64,000 nt of DNA, from contig OZ034968.1 of NCBI GenBank assembly GCA_964030785.1, positions 62,265,399 through 62,329,398 of the forward strand. The letters run 5' to 3'. Positions 22,600 through 35,622 of the stretch are shown here, in pieces. Numbering within the stretch: position 1 is the first letter of the stretch; every line of letters begins with the position of its first letter. The DNA is from Siderastrea siderea. Lineage: Eukaryota > Cnidaria > Anthozoa > Scleractinia > Rhizangiidae. Position numbers and translations under genes: made by a program. The notes under the pieces were generated by a model. It saw nothing but the letters and a program-made list of their open reading frames with translations. It did not search any database and was not told the DNA's origin.

Positions 22600-23500
22600 T
22601 CGAATCTTCATTGACGTAATATTACAATAACAAGAATCCCAGGGACGCTCTCCCAGAAATATACTTCTATTAATGATTAATGTCAAGGTAAAGATCAATG
22701 CATATATGGTATAAACATTTCTATTTTGACACTTTTCATAGACGCATGCATACAATCAATTAATCACATTCAGCCGGCACCGACCGGCACAGCTAGTAAG
22801 GTATCCTGCCTACGCTATAACTGATTAGTCATTTCAACGTAAATTTGCAAATTAATTTATTCAGTTTGCTCAAGATTGAGGCGAATTGATGAAGACCGGG
22901 ACTGCCATCAAGTGCCTAGTTTGTCCTTTTCACAAATTTGCCCTGTACGATTATTTATTGTGTGGTTTTTGTCAAGAGCCAAACCTTGCTTCACGGAATG
23001 CCGTCATGGAATTGCGAAAAACAGAACACAACATTGACAAAAAAGTTGGAAATGAAAACTACTTTCTATCGGGCGACCTGGCGGGAGTTAGGAAGAGCAA
23101 TTTGAACATTCTTAATAAGAAAGACTCCAACTGTTCTTGAAGAAAGGAGCATCGACGCCCACCCCCCCCCCCCCCCCCCAGATAATTATACTTCCATCAA
23201 AGGTTAATGTCAGGGTAAAGATTTAAAATCCTTTGATATGGTCGTCTCAATTTTGACTTTTTTCATGGACTCACGCAAACAATTAATTAATCACTTTCGG
23301 CCTGCACCGGCCGGCACAGCCAGTCTGTTTTTTTTTCTTTCCTGTGCTTTAATTGATCATTTTAACGAAAACAGTCTTGTTTCAATTTATTCATGGGCTC
23401 GAGATTAAACGAACTAGTCAGGACTAGAATTGCCATAGTGCCACTTCCCTATTAATAAAAGAATCTCCAACTGGTTTTGAAGAAAGGAGCACTTTAAACA
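22600..23500. repeat. Tandem duplication immediately upstream of the receptor gene
   Basis: Two diverged direct copies, about 22640-23150 and 23170-23500. Shared blocks are TTAATGTCA(A/G)GGTAAAGAT, a CACCG(A/G)CCGGCACAGC core, TCATTTTAACG-like and TTAATTTATTCA-like blocks, and CTCCAACTG followed by TTGAAGAAAGGAGCA. Copy 1 carries extra sequence (about 22900-23110) that is absent from copy 2. The duplication ends about 140 bp before the start codon, so it may duplicate promoter sequence. Confidence 0.6.
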
Positions 23501-23641
23501 AGCTAAGTAGCGGCTGAAATCGAGCGTTAAGGTGATAGATAACTGTGTGAATCGTAATTGATCTGTCATTTTAAGCTGCTCAGCTTCGAAAGCACAAACT
23601 AGTTCGCTTAAAAAACAGTTCAAGAAAGCCGATATGTGAAC

Positions 23642-24493
23642 ATGTTTTTCCAGAAGTTTGCACTAACCTTTACTTTTACTTTTTGTCTTATTTGCCTGGA
23701 ACACGGGGAAGAATTGAACTATGTCATGATAAAAATTTTGGAATTGAGTCCAAATAATTCGGATGGCGACGACTCGTCTGCGACTAATTGTAGTCATGAA
23801 GCAGCATCCTCTATGACTGTTCTTCCATCTGCGTTGGGAGAAGGTGATGGAACTTCACAAGCCCGACCTTATTACATCGGAAACACAACAGCCGAACCAC
23901 CTCTCGGTCAACTGGAAACGGACAGTAGTACGGAAGATCCCTCGACGTTTAACCCGACAACCACTGATGAAAGTGTAACCACCTTCCCCACGGAGACGCC
24001 AATTCAACAATGCGAGCCAGATGTTTGCTCTAGAGTTATCAACATAACTTGGCTATCGTCAACTCCCTTTATTTTTCAACCAGAAAAAGAGAAACAGCCT
24101 GAGAAGTTTGACGGCAGTATTTCAGGTGTTTTCTACAACATCATTGGGCGGGCCATTCAGTTCTGCTGCAAATATCTTGGCAAAAGAGGGACTCGCTTAC
24201 AATACACACACAGGGCACGTAATAGGGATACTTTGCATGCGAATATTTTTCATGGTGAAGCTTCCATGGGACTGCCAGTATATATTGAAAATGAGCTCTT
24301 TGATCATACGTATGGCGGAAAGTTGGCTTTCATCAAAGTCCTCGAATCGCCCGGCTTAGTTTTAATCGCGAACAAAGAAAACGCCATAGACAACGATTTG
24401 AGGGTCCTCTTAAAAGCCATTTTTAACGAGTGGCCAATTGTGTTGATATCATTATTGCTGTGCGCAATATCTGGTATTTGTGTCTGGGCTCTT
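23642..24493 (+). CDS. Receptor exon 1: signal peptide, stalk, S1, M1
   Basis: 284 codons ending in phase 0 at CTT before GTAAGT. S1 features include TPFIF near the start, ASMGLPVYIENE, the TYGGKLAF strand and VLESPGLVLIANK before the membrane helix. Several N-glycosylation sequons occur in the stalk and S1. Confidence 0.88.
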
Positions 24494-27400
24494 GTAAGTC
24501 ACATTTGTTTCTTTGTCTTGAATCCTTTATTATCAAAAGTATGAGCCTTAACCCTTAAGGAACTGTCAGTTTTGGTCTCATTTAGACGGTACAACTTAGT
24601 TGCGTGAGACATGCTTACGGCAGGCCTATAACAGGAATTGCTTCGTCCTAGTGAAACCTATAGCCTGTTTGCAGTTGTCATTCACGGCAAGAAAATATCG
24701 CAGGATTTTAAAACATACTTTTAAAGCGTACGACTAACGTAATCACAGTTGAATAATAGGAAGTTGAATACAGTTTTGCATGACGCGATGAAGCAGTGCG
24801 AGATACAAAAGTGACATGAGACAAAAATCGTATCGTCTAAATCGGGCCTTTGGTTCATCTGCGGTTAGTGCGGGGTCACTTCAAGATTGAATTTCCTGAC
24901 AGGGCGAGTCTGACATTTTTTGGTTGTCGCTAACTTTTGGTAAGAGTAAGGAACCACCGAGTTTGGATTCGAGTTCGAGTTCAAATTGGACTTCGAGTTG
25001 CAATTTGAGTTGGACTTCGACTTCGAGTTCGAGTTAGATTTATAAGTGATTATTGGTCATCACGTTTTATGCTGTTGCCAAGTTGGAGACTGTTTCGGGA
25101 AATCTTTTGCAAGTTATGACTGTTTTCAGATTTTATGCAAATTAGGCTCTGGGCTATGCCTTAACATGTTTGAGAACTCGAAGTCTAACTCGACCTTCAA
25201 CTCCCCTGACTTTAACTCGAACTCCAACTCGAACTCGAATCCACACGCCATGATTCGGGATTCCCGCTTTTGGTTCACGTGCATGTGTACCTGCTAAGTC
25301 TATTAGAGGAACAAAATGACAAAGCATTAAGTAGCTGGCAATGCAGGAAAGCTAGGGCAACAGTTTTCATTTAAGTCAAGACAATTTCGGATTTCATCCA
25401 CAAAATTCCATGGAATGACGAAAGGTGATGCAGGGGGAGAGATAAGTCAACATTCTAATACTGCTTAATATTTCACACAATTCCAGTTTCCCCTCGGTGA
25501 CTCTAACCCTTCGTAACTCAAACCTCCCGCTAAATTAAAGAGAATTCGTTTTCCCTTCAGGACATTTTCTTTATAATTTTGCCCTCAATATTTTGAAGCT
25601 CTCTCGTCAAAGTGTAATGAAACAAAACGTACTCCATAACACTAAATTTTATCACTTTTTGAATCAAACTTCGAAAAATTGAGAAGCCTCTATTATTGTC
25701 CCATTTTGTCTTAATTGTCCTTTGGGTCAATTTCTTTAGTTTCTTGGTGTTGTGTCGCACAAAACGTTTTACTTCTTCGTGATTTTTAAGTAGTGTCCGC
25801 AGAAATCTTGTCCTCTAATAACTCGAACCTTTTCTGATTGCCCTGAAAGGTTTGAGTCGATCGGGAGTGAACTGTGTATCAACCTCTGTATTTCTACAAT
25901 GACGAATTCACCCCTCACATGAGGACAAAATTAGCTTGGGTAAAAGTCCAAAAACAAGAATCTCAGGTACAGCATTCGTTGCCCACGTTTGCCCAAGCAG
26001 GTTGTACTTCTCAAGTGTAAAAGCGTCCACCCCCTGTCTTTTTCTTATTTCTGTAGGATACCACAGGAAATGCAGAAGAATTTCCTCGTCGTTTTCATCG
26101 AGGAGCATTTGAGGGATTTTGGTGGGCGTTTGTTACTATGTCAACCGTCGGGTAAGAAAATCGCTGAATTATGAATTAAAGGTGTTATCAACTACAAGAT
26201 ATTCCAATAACGTGTATAAAGTACAACAAAATTATATTGGATGTAGTCACGGAGATTATAACCAATTCCACGCCTCACCGGTTATTCTACAACGTATCCA
26301 CACCTCGCTCGTGGAATAATTTTTCAAAAGTCATGAATAAAACTGTGTTGTCTAAATCAAACAAAATATTTTATAACTGTTGGTTTTTGTGTAAGGCGAG
26401 GCAAGCGTTCTCTAGCATTGAAGAAAACTAATCCCCCTTTTCCTTTACAACTGAAACTATGAATACTTATGCCTTTGGCAGACTTTATGTTTTCCGTTTT
26501 ACTTATCTATTTTTTGGTTCTGCCTTTGTATCTCGCGAACATTACGAGAAGTTCAGTATGTTTGAATTACCATATTCGCCTTCAAGGTACGGAGACAGAG
26601 CTCCTAAGTCGGTAATTGCTCGATTGTTCTGCATCATCTGGATCATGGTGGGTCTCACGGTGTGCTCCGTAATGACAGCTACACTCACTGCCGCACTCGC
26701 CGCTGCACCTGGTCGAGATATGGAACTCTTGGGGAAAAAGGTAATTGTTGAAAATTAGATGCTAGAGGGTGTACATAAGGCTATTTATTGATGGAAAATA
26801 ACGTATCAAATACGAGAGATCGCAATTTCCGTGATGCAAGATGGATAAATTGGATGCCTAACTGCGCATAATTCCTTGGTGTTAAGTTTTTAATCTTTTT
26901 AAAATTGGCATAATTTCCTCCAGAAAGCTAGCTACAATAGGTTATAAAGAGAAACTCAAACACACATATACATACACGTAGAAAGTCAACGAGAAAATAG
27001 AGAAAATGATTAAGCTAACCGTGTTATAATTGTCGCATTCACATGCTACTTGTGGAGATTCCGGTACGAAACTACATTAGGAGACACTTACTCTCTTCTA
27101 AAAGCTAGGTACAATCTTCATACGTCAATAATCATGGGAGACTTCACATCTCCCGTAATCGCCACACAAAATTCTTGGAAGAAACCCCCGTCACCCCCTA
27201 CAAGTCTACCCGTTGCACAACATTGTTGAAAGGCGTTAGGGGTTCATTTCGTCTCTGGTTGTAGCGAAATTGATTTGTTAAAGTTGAATTCATGACAAAT
27301 AGGCCGCTCTTATTAGAGTGTCCTAAAAATTTCTGACGACTATTGCAGGTGAGATTCTTGATTGTCTCTACATGTTGTATCGTGATCGACATTGCAAACC

Positions 27401-30400
27401 TACTGCTTAATAGTAATGACTTCCACTGTATTAATCTTGGTCCTGCCATACTTTAATTGTTAACCTCTTACTAACTAAACTATTAACCTCTTCCTTAATG
27501 AATGCAAGGGCCATACTGGTGAAAAAAGGTAGGTCGAACACAGACAGAAACGTGCAAAGCAGCTAATAGCCGATATTCCCCTTTACGGTCCCGAGCAAGT
27601 ATGAACTTAATCCAGACGTACGCACACCAGGCGTAAATACACCAGATCTACATAAAACAGTCGTACATACACCAGGCGAACATAAGCAAAACGCACATAC
27701 ACCAAACGCACAAACACCAATAGTACATACACCAAACGTACATACACCAGGCGTACATATACCAAGTGTACATACACCAAACGTACCTACACCAAAAGCA
27801 CATACACCAAACGTACATACACCAGTCGCACATACACCAGGCGACCATACGCCACACGTAAAAACACTAAACGTACACACACCAAAAGTACATACACCAA
27901 ACGTACATACACCAAACGTTCATACACCAAAAGTACATACACCAAACCTACATACACCAAACCTACATACATCAAACGCACATCGACCAAAAGTACATAC
28001 ACCAAACGTACATACACCAGTCGCACATACACCAGGCGACCATACGCCAGACGTACATACACCAAACGTACACACACCAAAAGTACATACACCAAACGTA
28101 CATACACCAAAAGTACATACATCAAACGCAAAAACAACAAAAGTACATACACCGAACTTACATACACCAAACGTACATACACCAAAAGTACATACATCAA
28201 ACGTACATACACCAAACGTACATACACCAAAAGTACATACACCAAACGTACATACACCAAACGTACATACACCAAGTGTACATACACAAAACGTACCTAC
28301 ACCAAAAGTACATACACCAAACGTACATACACCAGTCGCACATACACAAGGCGACCATACGCCAAACGTACATACACTAAACGTACATACACCAAAAGTA
28401 CATACACCAAATGTACATACACCAAACGTACATACACCAAAAGTACATACACCAAACCTACCTACACCAAACGCACATCCACCAAAAAAACATACACCAA
28501 ACGTACAAACACCAAAAGTACATACATCAAACACACATACACCAAACGTACATACACCAAATGTACATAAACCAAACGTAAATACACCATATTACACCAA
28601 AAGTACATACATCAAACGGAGATACACCAAAAGTACATACACCAAACGTACATACACCAAACGTACATACACCAAACGTACATACACCAAAAGTACATAC
28701 ACCAAACGTACATACACCAAACGTACATACACCAGGCGTACATACACTAAACGTACATACACCAGGCGTTCATACATCAAACGTACATACGCCAAACGTA
28801 CATACGTCAAAGGTACATACAACAAACACACATACACCAAACGTACATACACCAATCGCACATACGCCAAACGTACATACACCAAACGCACATACACCAA
28901 AAGTACATACACCAAACGTCCATACACCAAAAGTACATATACCAGGCGAGCATATGCCTGACATACATACACCAAACGTACATACATCAGGCGTACATAC
29001 ATCAAACGTACATACGCCAAACGTACCTACACCAAAAGTACATACACCAAACGCACATACACCAAAAGCACATACACCAAACGTACATATACCTAATTCA
29101 ATAAAGGTTGCTTTGGCAATTGGTCATTGGCAATTGGACATTGGGCATTTGGGCATACGGAACACAATGCTATGCTTTGCTTGAGTGACCGCAAACAATA
29201 GCTTCCCAAAGCCCAATTGCCCAATGCCCAATTGCCCAATGCCCAAAGCAACCTTTATTTAATTAGGTATACACCACGCGTACATACACCAAACGTACAT
29301 ACACCAGGCGTAAATACATCAACGTACATACGCCAAACGTACATACACCAAAAGCACATACACCAAAAGCACATACACCAAAAGTACATACACCAAACGT
29401 AAATACACCAAAAGTACATATACCAAACGCATATACACCACGCGTTCATACACCAAACGTACATACACCAGACGTACATACACCACGCGAACAATTACAC
29501 CAAAAGTACATACACCAAACGTACATACACCACGCGTACATACACGAAACGTACATACACCAGGCGTACATACATCAAACGCACATACACCAAACTTGCA
29601 TACACCAAAAGTACGTACATCAAGCGAATATCCACTAAACGTACATACACCAAACGTACATACACGAAAAGTACATACACCAACCGCACTTAGACCAAAA
29701 GTACATACACCAAACTTACATACACAAATCGAGAACACACCAAAACTACACACACCAAACGTACATACACCAGTGTACATACACCAAACGTACATACACC
29801 AAACGCACATACACCAAGAGTACATACACCTAACGTACATACACCAGACGTACATAAACCAAACGTACATACCCAAATCTCCATACACCAAACTTCCATA
29901 CACCAAACGTACCCACACCAAACGTAGATACACCAAACACATCCACATCAAACGTACATACCCCAAACGTACATACACAAAACGCACATACACCAAAAGT
30001 ACATACACCAAACGTACATACACCAAACGTATATTCACCAAACGTACCCACACCAAACGTACATACAACAAAGGTACATACACCAAACGTGCATACACCA
30101 AAGGTACATACACCAAACGTGCATACACCAAAAGTACGTACACCAAACCTACATACACCAAAAAGTACATACGTCAGGCGTACATACACCAAACGTACAT
30201 ACACCAAAAGCACATACACCAGGCGTACATACATCCAACGTACATACACCAAATCTACATACACCAAATCTGCATACACCAAAAAGTACATACGTCAGGC
30301 GTACATACACTAAACGTACATACACCAAAAGTACATACACCAGGCGTGCATACACCAAACGTACATACACCAAGAGTACATACATCAGGCGTACATACAC

Positions 30401-33400
30401 CAAACGTACATACACATAAAGTACATACACCAGGCGTACATACACCATGCGAACATACACCAAACGTACATACATCAAAAGTACATACACCAGGCGAACA
30501 TACACCAAACGTACATACATCAAAAGTACATACACCAGGCGAGCATATGGCAGACATACATAAACCAAAAGTACATACACCAGGCGTGCATACACTAAAC
30601 GTACATACACCAGAAGTACATACACCAAAAGTACATACACCAAACCTACATACACCAAAAGTACATACACAAACTGTACATACACCAGGCGTACATACAC
30701 CAAACGTACATACACCAGGCGTACATACACCAAAAGTACATACACGAAACGTACATGCATCAAAAGTACATACACCAAACGTACATACATCAAAAGTACA
30801 TACACCAAATGTAAATAGATCAAAAGTACATACACCAAACGTACATACACATAAAGTACACACACCAGGCGTACACAAACCAGGCGAACATACACCAAAC
30901 GTACATACAGCAAAAGTACATACACCAGGCAAACAAACACCAAACGTATATACACCAAAAGTACCAAACGTACATACATCAAAAGTACATACACCAAACG
31001 TAAATAGATCAAAAGTACATACACCAAACGTACATACACCAGGCGTGCATACACCAAACGTACATATATCAAAAGTAGATACACCAAAGGCACATACACC
31101 AGGCGTACATACAACAAACGTAAATACACCAGGCGTACATACATCAGGCGTACATACACCAAAACTACATACACCAAACGTACATACACCAGGCGTGCAT
31201 ACACCAAACGTACATACATCAAAAGTGGATACACCAAACGCACATACACCAGGCGTACATACAGCAAACGTACATACACCAGGCGTACATACACCAAACG
31301 TACATACACCAAACGTACATACACCAAAAGTACATACACCAGGGGTACATACACCAGGCGTGCATACACCAAACGTACATACACCAAAAGTACATACACC
31401 AGGGGTACATACACCAGGCGAGCATACACCAAACGTACATACATCAAAAGTGGATACACCAAACGCACATACACCAGGCGTACGTACACCAAACGTACAT
31501 AGACCAAACGTACATACACCAAAAGTACATACACCAGGGGTACAAACACCAGGCGTGCATACACCAAACGTACATACACCAAAAGTACATACACCAGGGG
31601 TACATACACCAGGCGTGCATACACCAAATGTACATACACCAAAAGTACATACACCAAAAGTACATACACCAAACCTACATACACCAAAAGTACGTACACT
31701 AACTGTACAAACACCAGGCGTACATACACCAAAAGTACATACACCAGGCGTACATACAGCAAAAGTACAAACACCTGTCGCACATACACCAGGCGTGCAT
31801 TCGCCAAACGTACATACACCAAAAGTACATACACCAAACCTACATACACCAAAAGTACATACACCAACTGTACATACACCAGGTCTACATACACCAGCCG
31901 TTCATACACCAAACGTACATACACCAAACGTACATACACCAAACGTACATATACCAAAAGTACATACGCCAAACCTACATACACCAAAAGTACATACACG
32001 AAAAGTACATACTCCAAAAGTACATACACCAGGCGAGCATACACCAAGCGTACCTACACCAAAAGTACATACACCAAACGTAGATACACCAAAAGTGCGT
32101 ACACCAAACGTACATACACCAAGAGTACATACATGAAACGTACATACACCAGGCGAACATACACCAAACGTACATACACCAGGCGTACATACACCAAACG
32201 TACGTACACCAAACCTACATACACCAAACGTACATACAACACGCGTACATACACCAAACGTACATACACCAAACGTAAATACACCAAATCTACATACACC
32301 AAACGTATATACACTAGGCGTACATACAGCAGGCGTACACACACCAGGTGTACATACACCAAAGGTACATACACCCGGCGTACAATTACACCAGTCCTAC
32401 ATACACCAGACGTACATAAGCATCATGAGCATTATACATCATAAGCATCACATTCTTGGATAGTTTCATTCAAATCAATTTTTCGTGCGATGTCTGGAAA
32501 GTTCCCGCGCTTGATGAAGCGAACAGACACTTGTAGACACTTCGTATACACTAATATACAAATTTAGCTAAGGCTAAAAGTCTAGCTCCCAAGAAATAAG
32601 CTAGTGTTCTTTTCTCAAGAATAGTCCCTAAACTTTTCGGTCCCAAATATATTTTGAAGCTTTTTTGGCTCGCTCTCTTTCAAAAAGTGTCTCTCGAAAA
32701 GCGCCAAAGTGTTCCGAATTGTCCTCCAATATTCTGGGGATCTGTTCTGCGAATCTGAGCTCGAAACGTCATTATTGAGACTGAGCACCGCTTGATTTAA
32801 TATTTTTTCGGCCATCAAACTAAATTAACACATATTTTATTCACGAGCCGTCTTGCTTGGTGTTTGCAATATTTCCACATCCCGTCATTTAACTGCCAAG
32901 GCTTGTCAAATCTCCTTGGATTATTGGCTGTTCGTTTGAATGAACTTGAGACGGCGCTCATTTACAACAACAAAAGCACTGCGCGATTTCCCGCCAAGTA
33001 AAGATGGCATTCTCCACCCCGCGTCGGGTTGCCTTGGGGCTCCCCTCCCCCTCCCCCTCCCGCCAGAGTCTGTACGGACGGACGTACGGGCGTACGCTGA
33101 CGTCACAACCAAAATTTCTCGGCTCGATAGGTTACGTTACCAGATTTGTTTAACCCTGGTGCTCTGCGAGCTGCGCTAAAAGTAGTGTAGATTATAATAC
33201 AGCCTTTTCTTATCTCCAAGGTTATTAAGGCTATGCCAACGACACTACAAGGGTAGTTAGTACGTTCAAATGTGTTTCCTTTAAGGTCCGCAACATGGCG
33301 AACTTGGATTTGTGGCGTTTACCAATACCCTTTCAAAATCCTTAAAATTTGTTGAAGAGTAATAAAAAGCAAGAGGAGCACTCCAATGATATAAACATGT

Positions 33401-33593
33401 TAAAGTTAACTAAACAAAGTTAACTTTGAAGGAATTAATTTTTTAATTGCTTCAACTCATCTTATATTTTTAATCTTAGTTAATATTAAGTCTGTATTGC
33501 AAGTTTCTTAGTTCTATTATAGACAAGTACACTACCCCTCAAGCATGTTAATTGCTTTAATTACCTATCGTGTTTAAATATGGGATCCACTAT

Positions 33594-33643
<50 letters not shown>

Positions 33644-35446
33644 TTTGCAGAGGCAGACATTCTTGAATCGAATCAATGAAATAATACCTGACATTGAAAG
33701 GAAATCAACGTCAGAAAGCATAGAACTTCTCATGAACTCTAACGACTATCATGTGAATAAGCTAGTAATGAAGTTCATTTCCTCGTGGATGGATATACGT
33801 GAAACATTGTTATTATCAAGTAAAAGTGATGTAACTTAAGCTCATTAGTATTATATTACAGTACTATTAGTCTTATTTTGTTATACATTGCTATAAATAA
33901 GGTTTTTCAATACTGTAAAATCTTGCAGTCATGCAACTTATAAAGCAACTTACTAATACTATACTTCTATTACTGGTTTTCAAAAATATGGTTAACATGG
34001 CAACGTCAGCGTTGATGAACAGTGACCTGTGACTGTCATTGGCGCATTGAAACTTCGGGAAAAGTCACAAATATTGGTGGGTTTTGCTCATATATTTTAA
34101 AAAGTTGTAAACGTTCAAGGTCAGTGCGAGCACTCCCCCTCCCCCCCCCCCTCTGCTTCCCTTCTCCAGGCCTGAATAGGGCTAACTAATATTACGTATT
34201 TAACCAATCAGAAAACTCACCAATAGCGTGGTTAATGAGCTATACATTGAAGCAAAACATGCAACCACTGCAAAGAGGCTCACAGTGTGGTGCCAAAAGA
34301 TGTGTTGGATTTACTGTGATGACTTGGGTATCCAGTTTCATAAGCTAGGTAATTGGTTCAAAACCTCGCACAACGATGACTGACCGAGAAAATGTAATAA
34401 GGTACATTCCGCAGCCGGTTGGTTAGATCACGTTGCTAACTTAGGTATCTGATTTTGAACCAGATACCTAAGTTAGCTTAAACTGAACATCAAAGCCAAC
34501 ACATTTAATAAAAAATAAACCAGTGTCAATTGTTCAAAACAGATTGCCGTACTGAAGGGAAGTCCTGCATTTCAAGACGTTGTGAAACGTGGTGGAAACC
34601 CGCAAAGTAAGCTTCATCTCAACTATAAAAGATTAAAATGATTTGCACTCATATTTAATTATACCTAACTGAAAAAACGTTGTGGGGTAAAAATCATAAG
34701 CCATGGACTGTACCACCCAAAGGTTTGCTGGGATTCTCAGACACTGTGCACGTCATAGTGGCACGGAAAAAATAACTGTTTGATATACTCCAAAATCTAT
34801 CGAAGAATAAAAAATTCCTTGAATATCAATAAACGGAAGAGAATCACAAGCGTGTGCTGTCTTCCTAGAATTCCATTATGACACATCGTTCACAGTTTAT
34901 ACTTTTTACCAGACAACGTTGTTCAATCAGGTGTATACTTAATTCCAATTTTGTTGTCGCCCTTGATCGACTGATCTGGGAGGGCTGGAGTTTAAACCTC
35001 TTCAGCCTCTCAACCCTCCCATTTCCTAAGCCCATCATGCAGAATAGTGCAGAGGAATGGCAAAGATACCCAGACAAAGTAAACGTTTTAACGAGTTTCA
35101 TAGTCTTATAGGATTGTAATCTTAAGATAAACAATGCTTATTTTGACCGCCAGCATTCGACAGCTTTGAGGACATGCACAAGGCCCTTGTACAGAATAAC
35201 ACAGTGTCGGGTATCATGGACGAGATGTACAGCGGTCTCTACTGGATGGAAAAAGTCAGAGATTCAAGATTACACGTGGCTAAAGTAATTGAGAGGACGC
35301 GGTCATACGGTTTTACATTTAAACACGACGATATTTTTACTTGGCCGGTCGAAGACTGCATTCGCAATCTTATCTTGAATCGCAGAGAAGATGTGTACGC
35401 CGTGTTGAAACTTTTCATGGATGAGTTTGGGGTATGAGGACATGTT

Positions 35447-35483
<37 letters not shown>

Positions 35484-35566
35484 GCAAGCAAGCAAGCAAT
35501 CGATCGATCGATCAATCAATCAAGCAATCAATCAATCAAGCAATCAATCGATCGACCAGTCAATCG

Positions 35567-35622
<56 letters not shown>

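Noticed and set aside
26057..26740. Reading the pore exons as an ordinary voltage-gated or two-pore potassium channel gene
   Set aside because: They join in phase to a signal-peptide/S1/M1 exon upstream and S2/M4 exons downstream, and no voltage sensor or second pore is present.
29596..32136. An 846-codon open frame of VHTPN/VHTPK repeats, with equally long frames on the other strand
   Set aside because: The 15-bp unit is exactly five codons, so all frames stay open by periodicity. It has no separate gene structure and lies in the receptor intron.
27611..32430. CRISPR-like look of regular short repeats
   Set aside because: Units are directly adjacent without unique spacers and the genome is eukaryotic, so it is a minisatellite.
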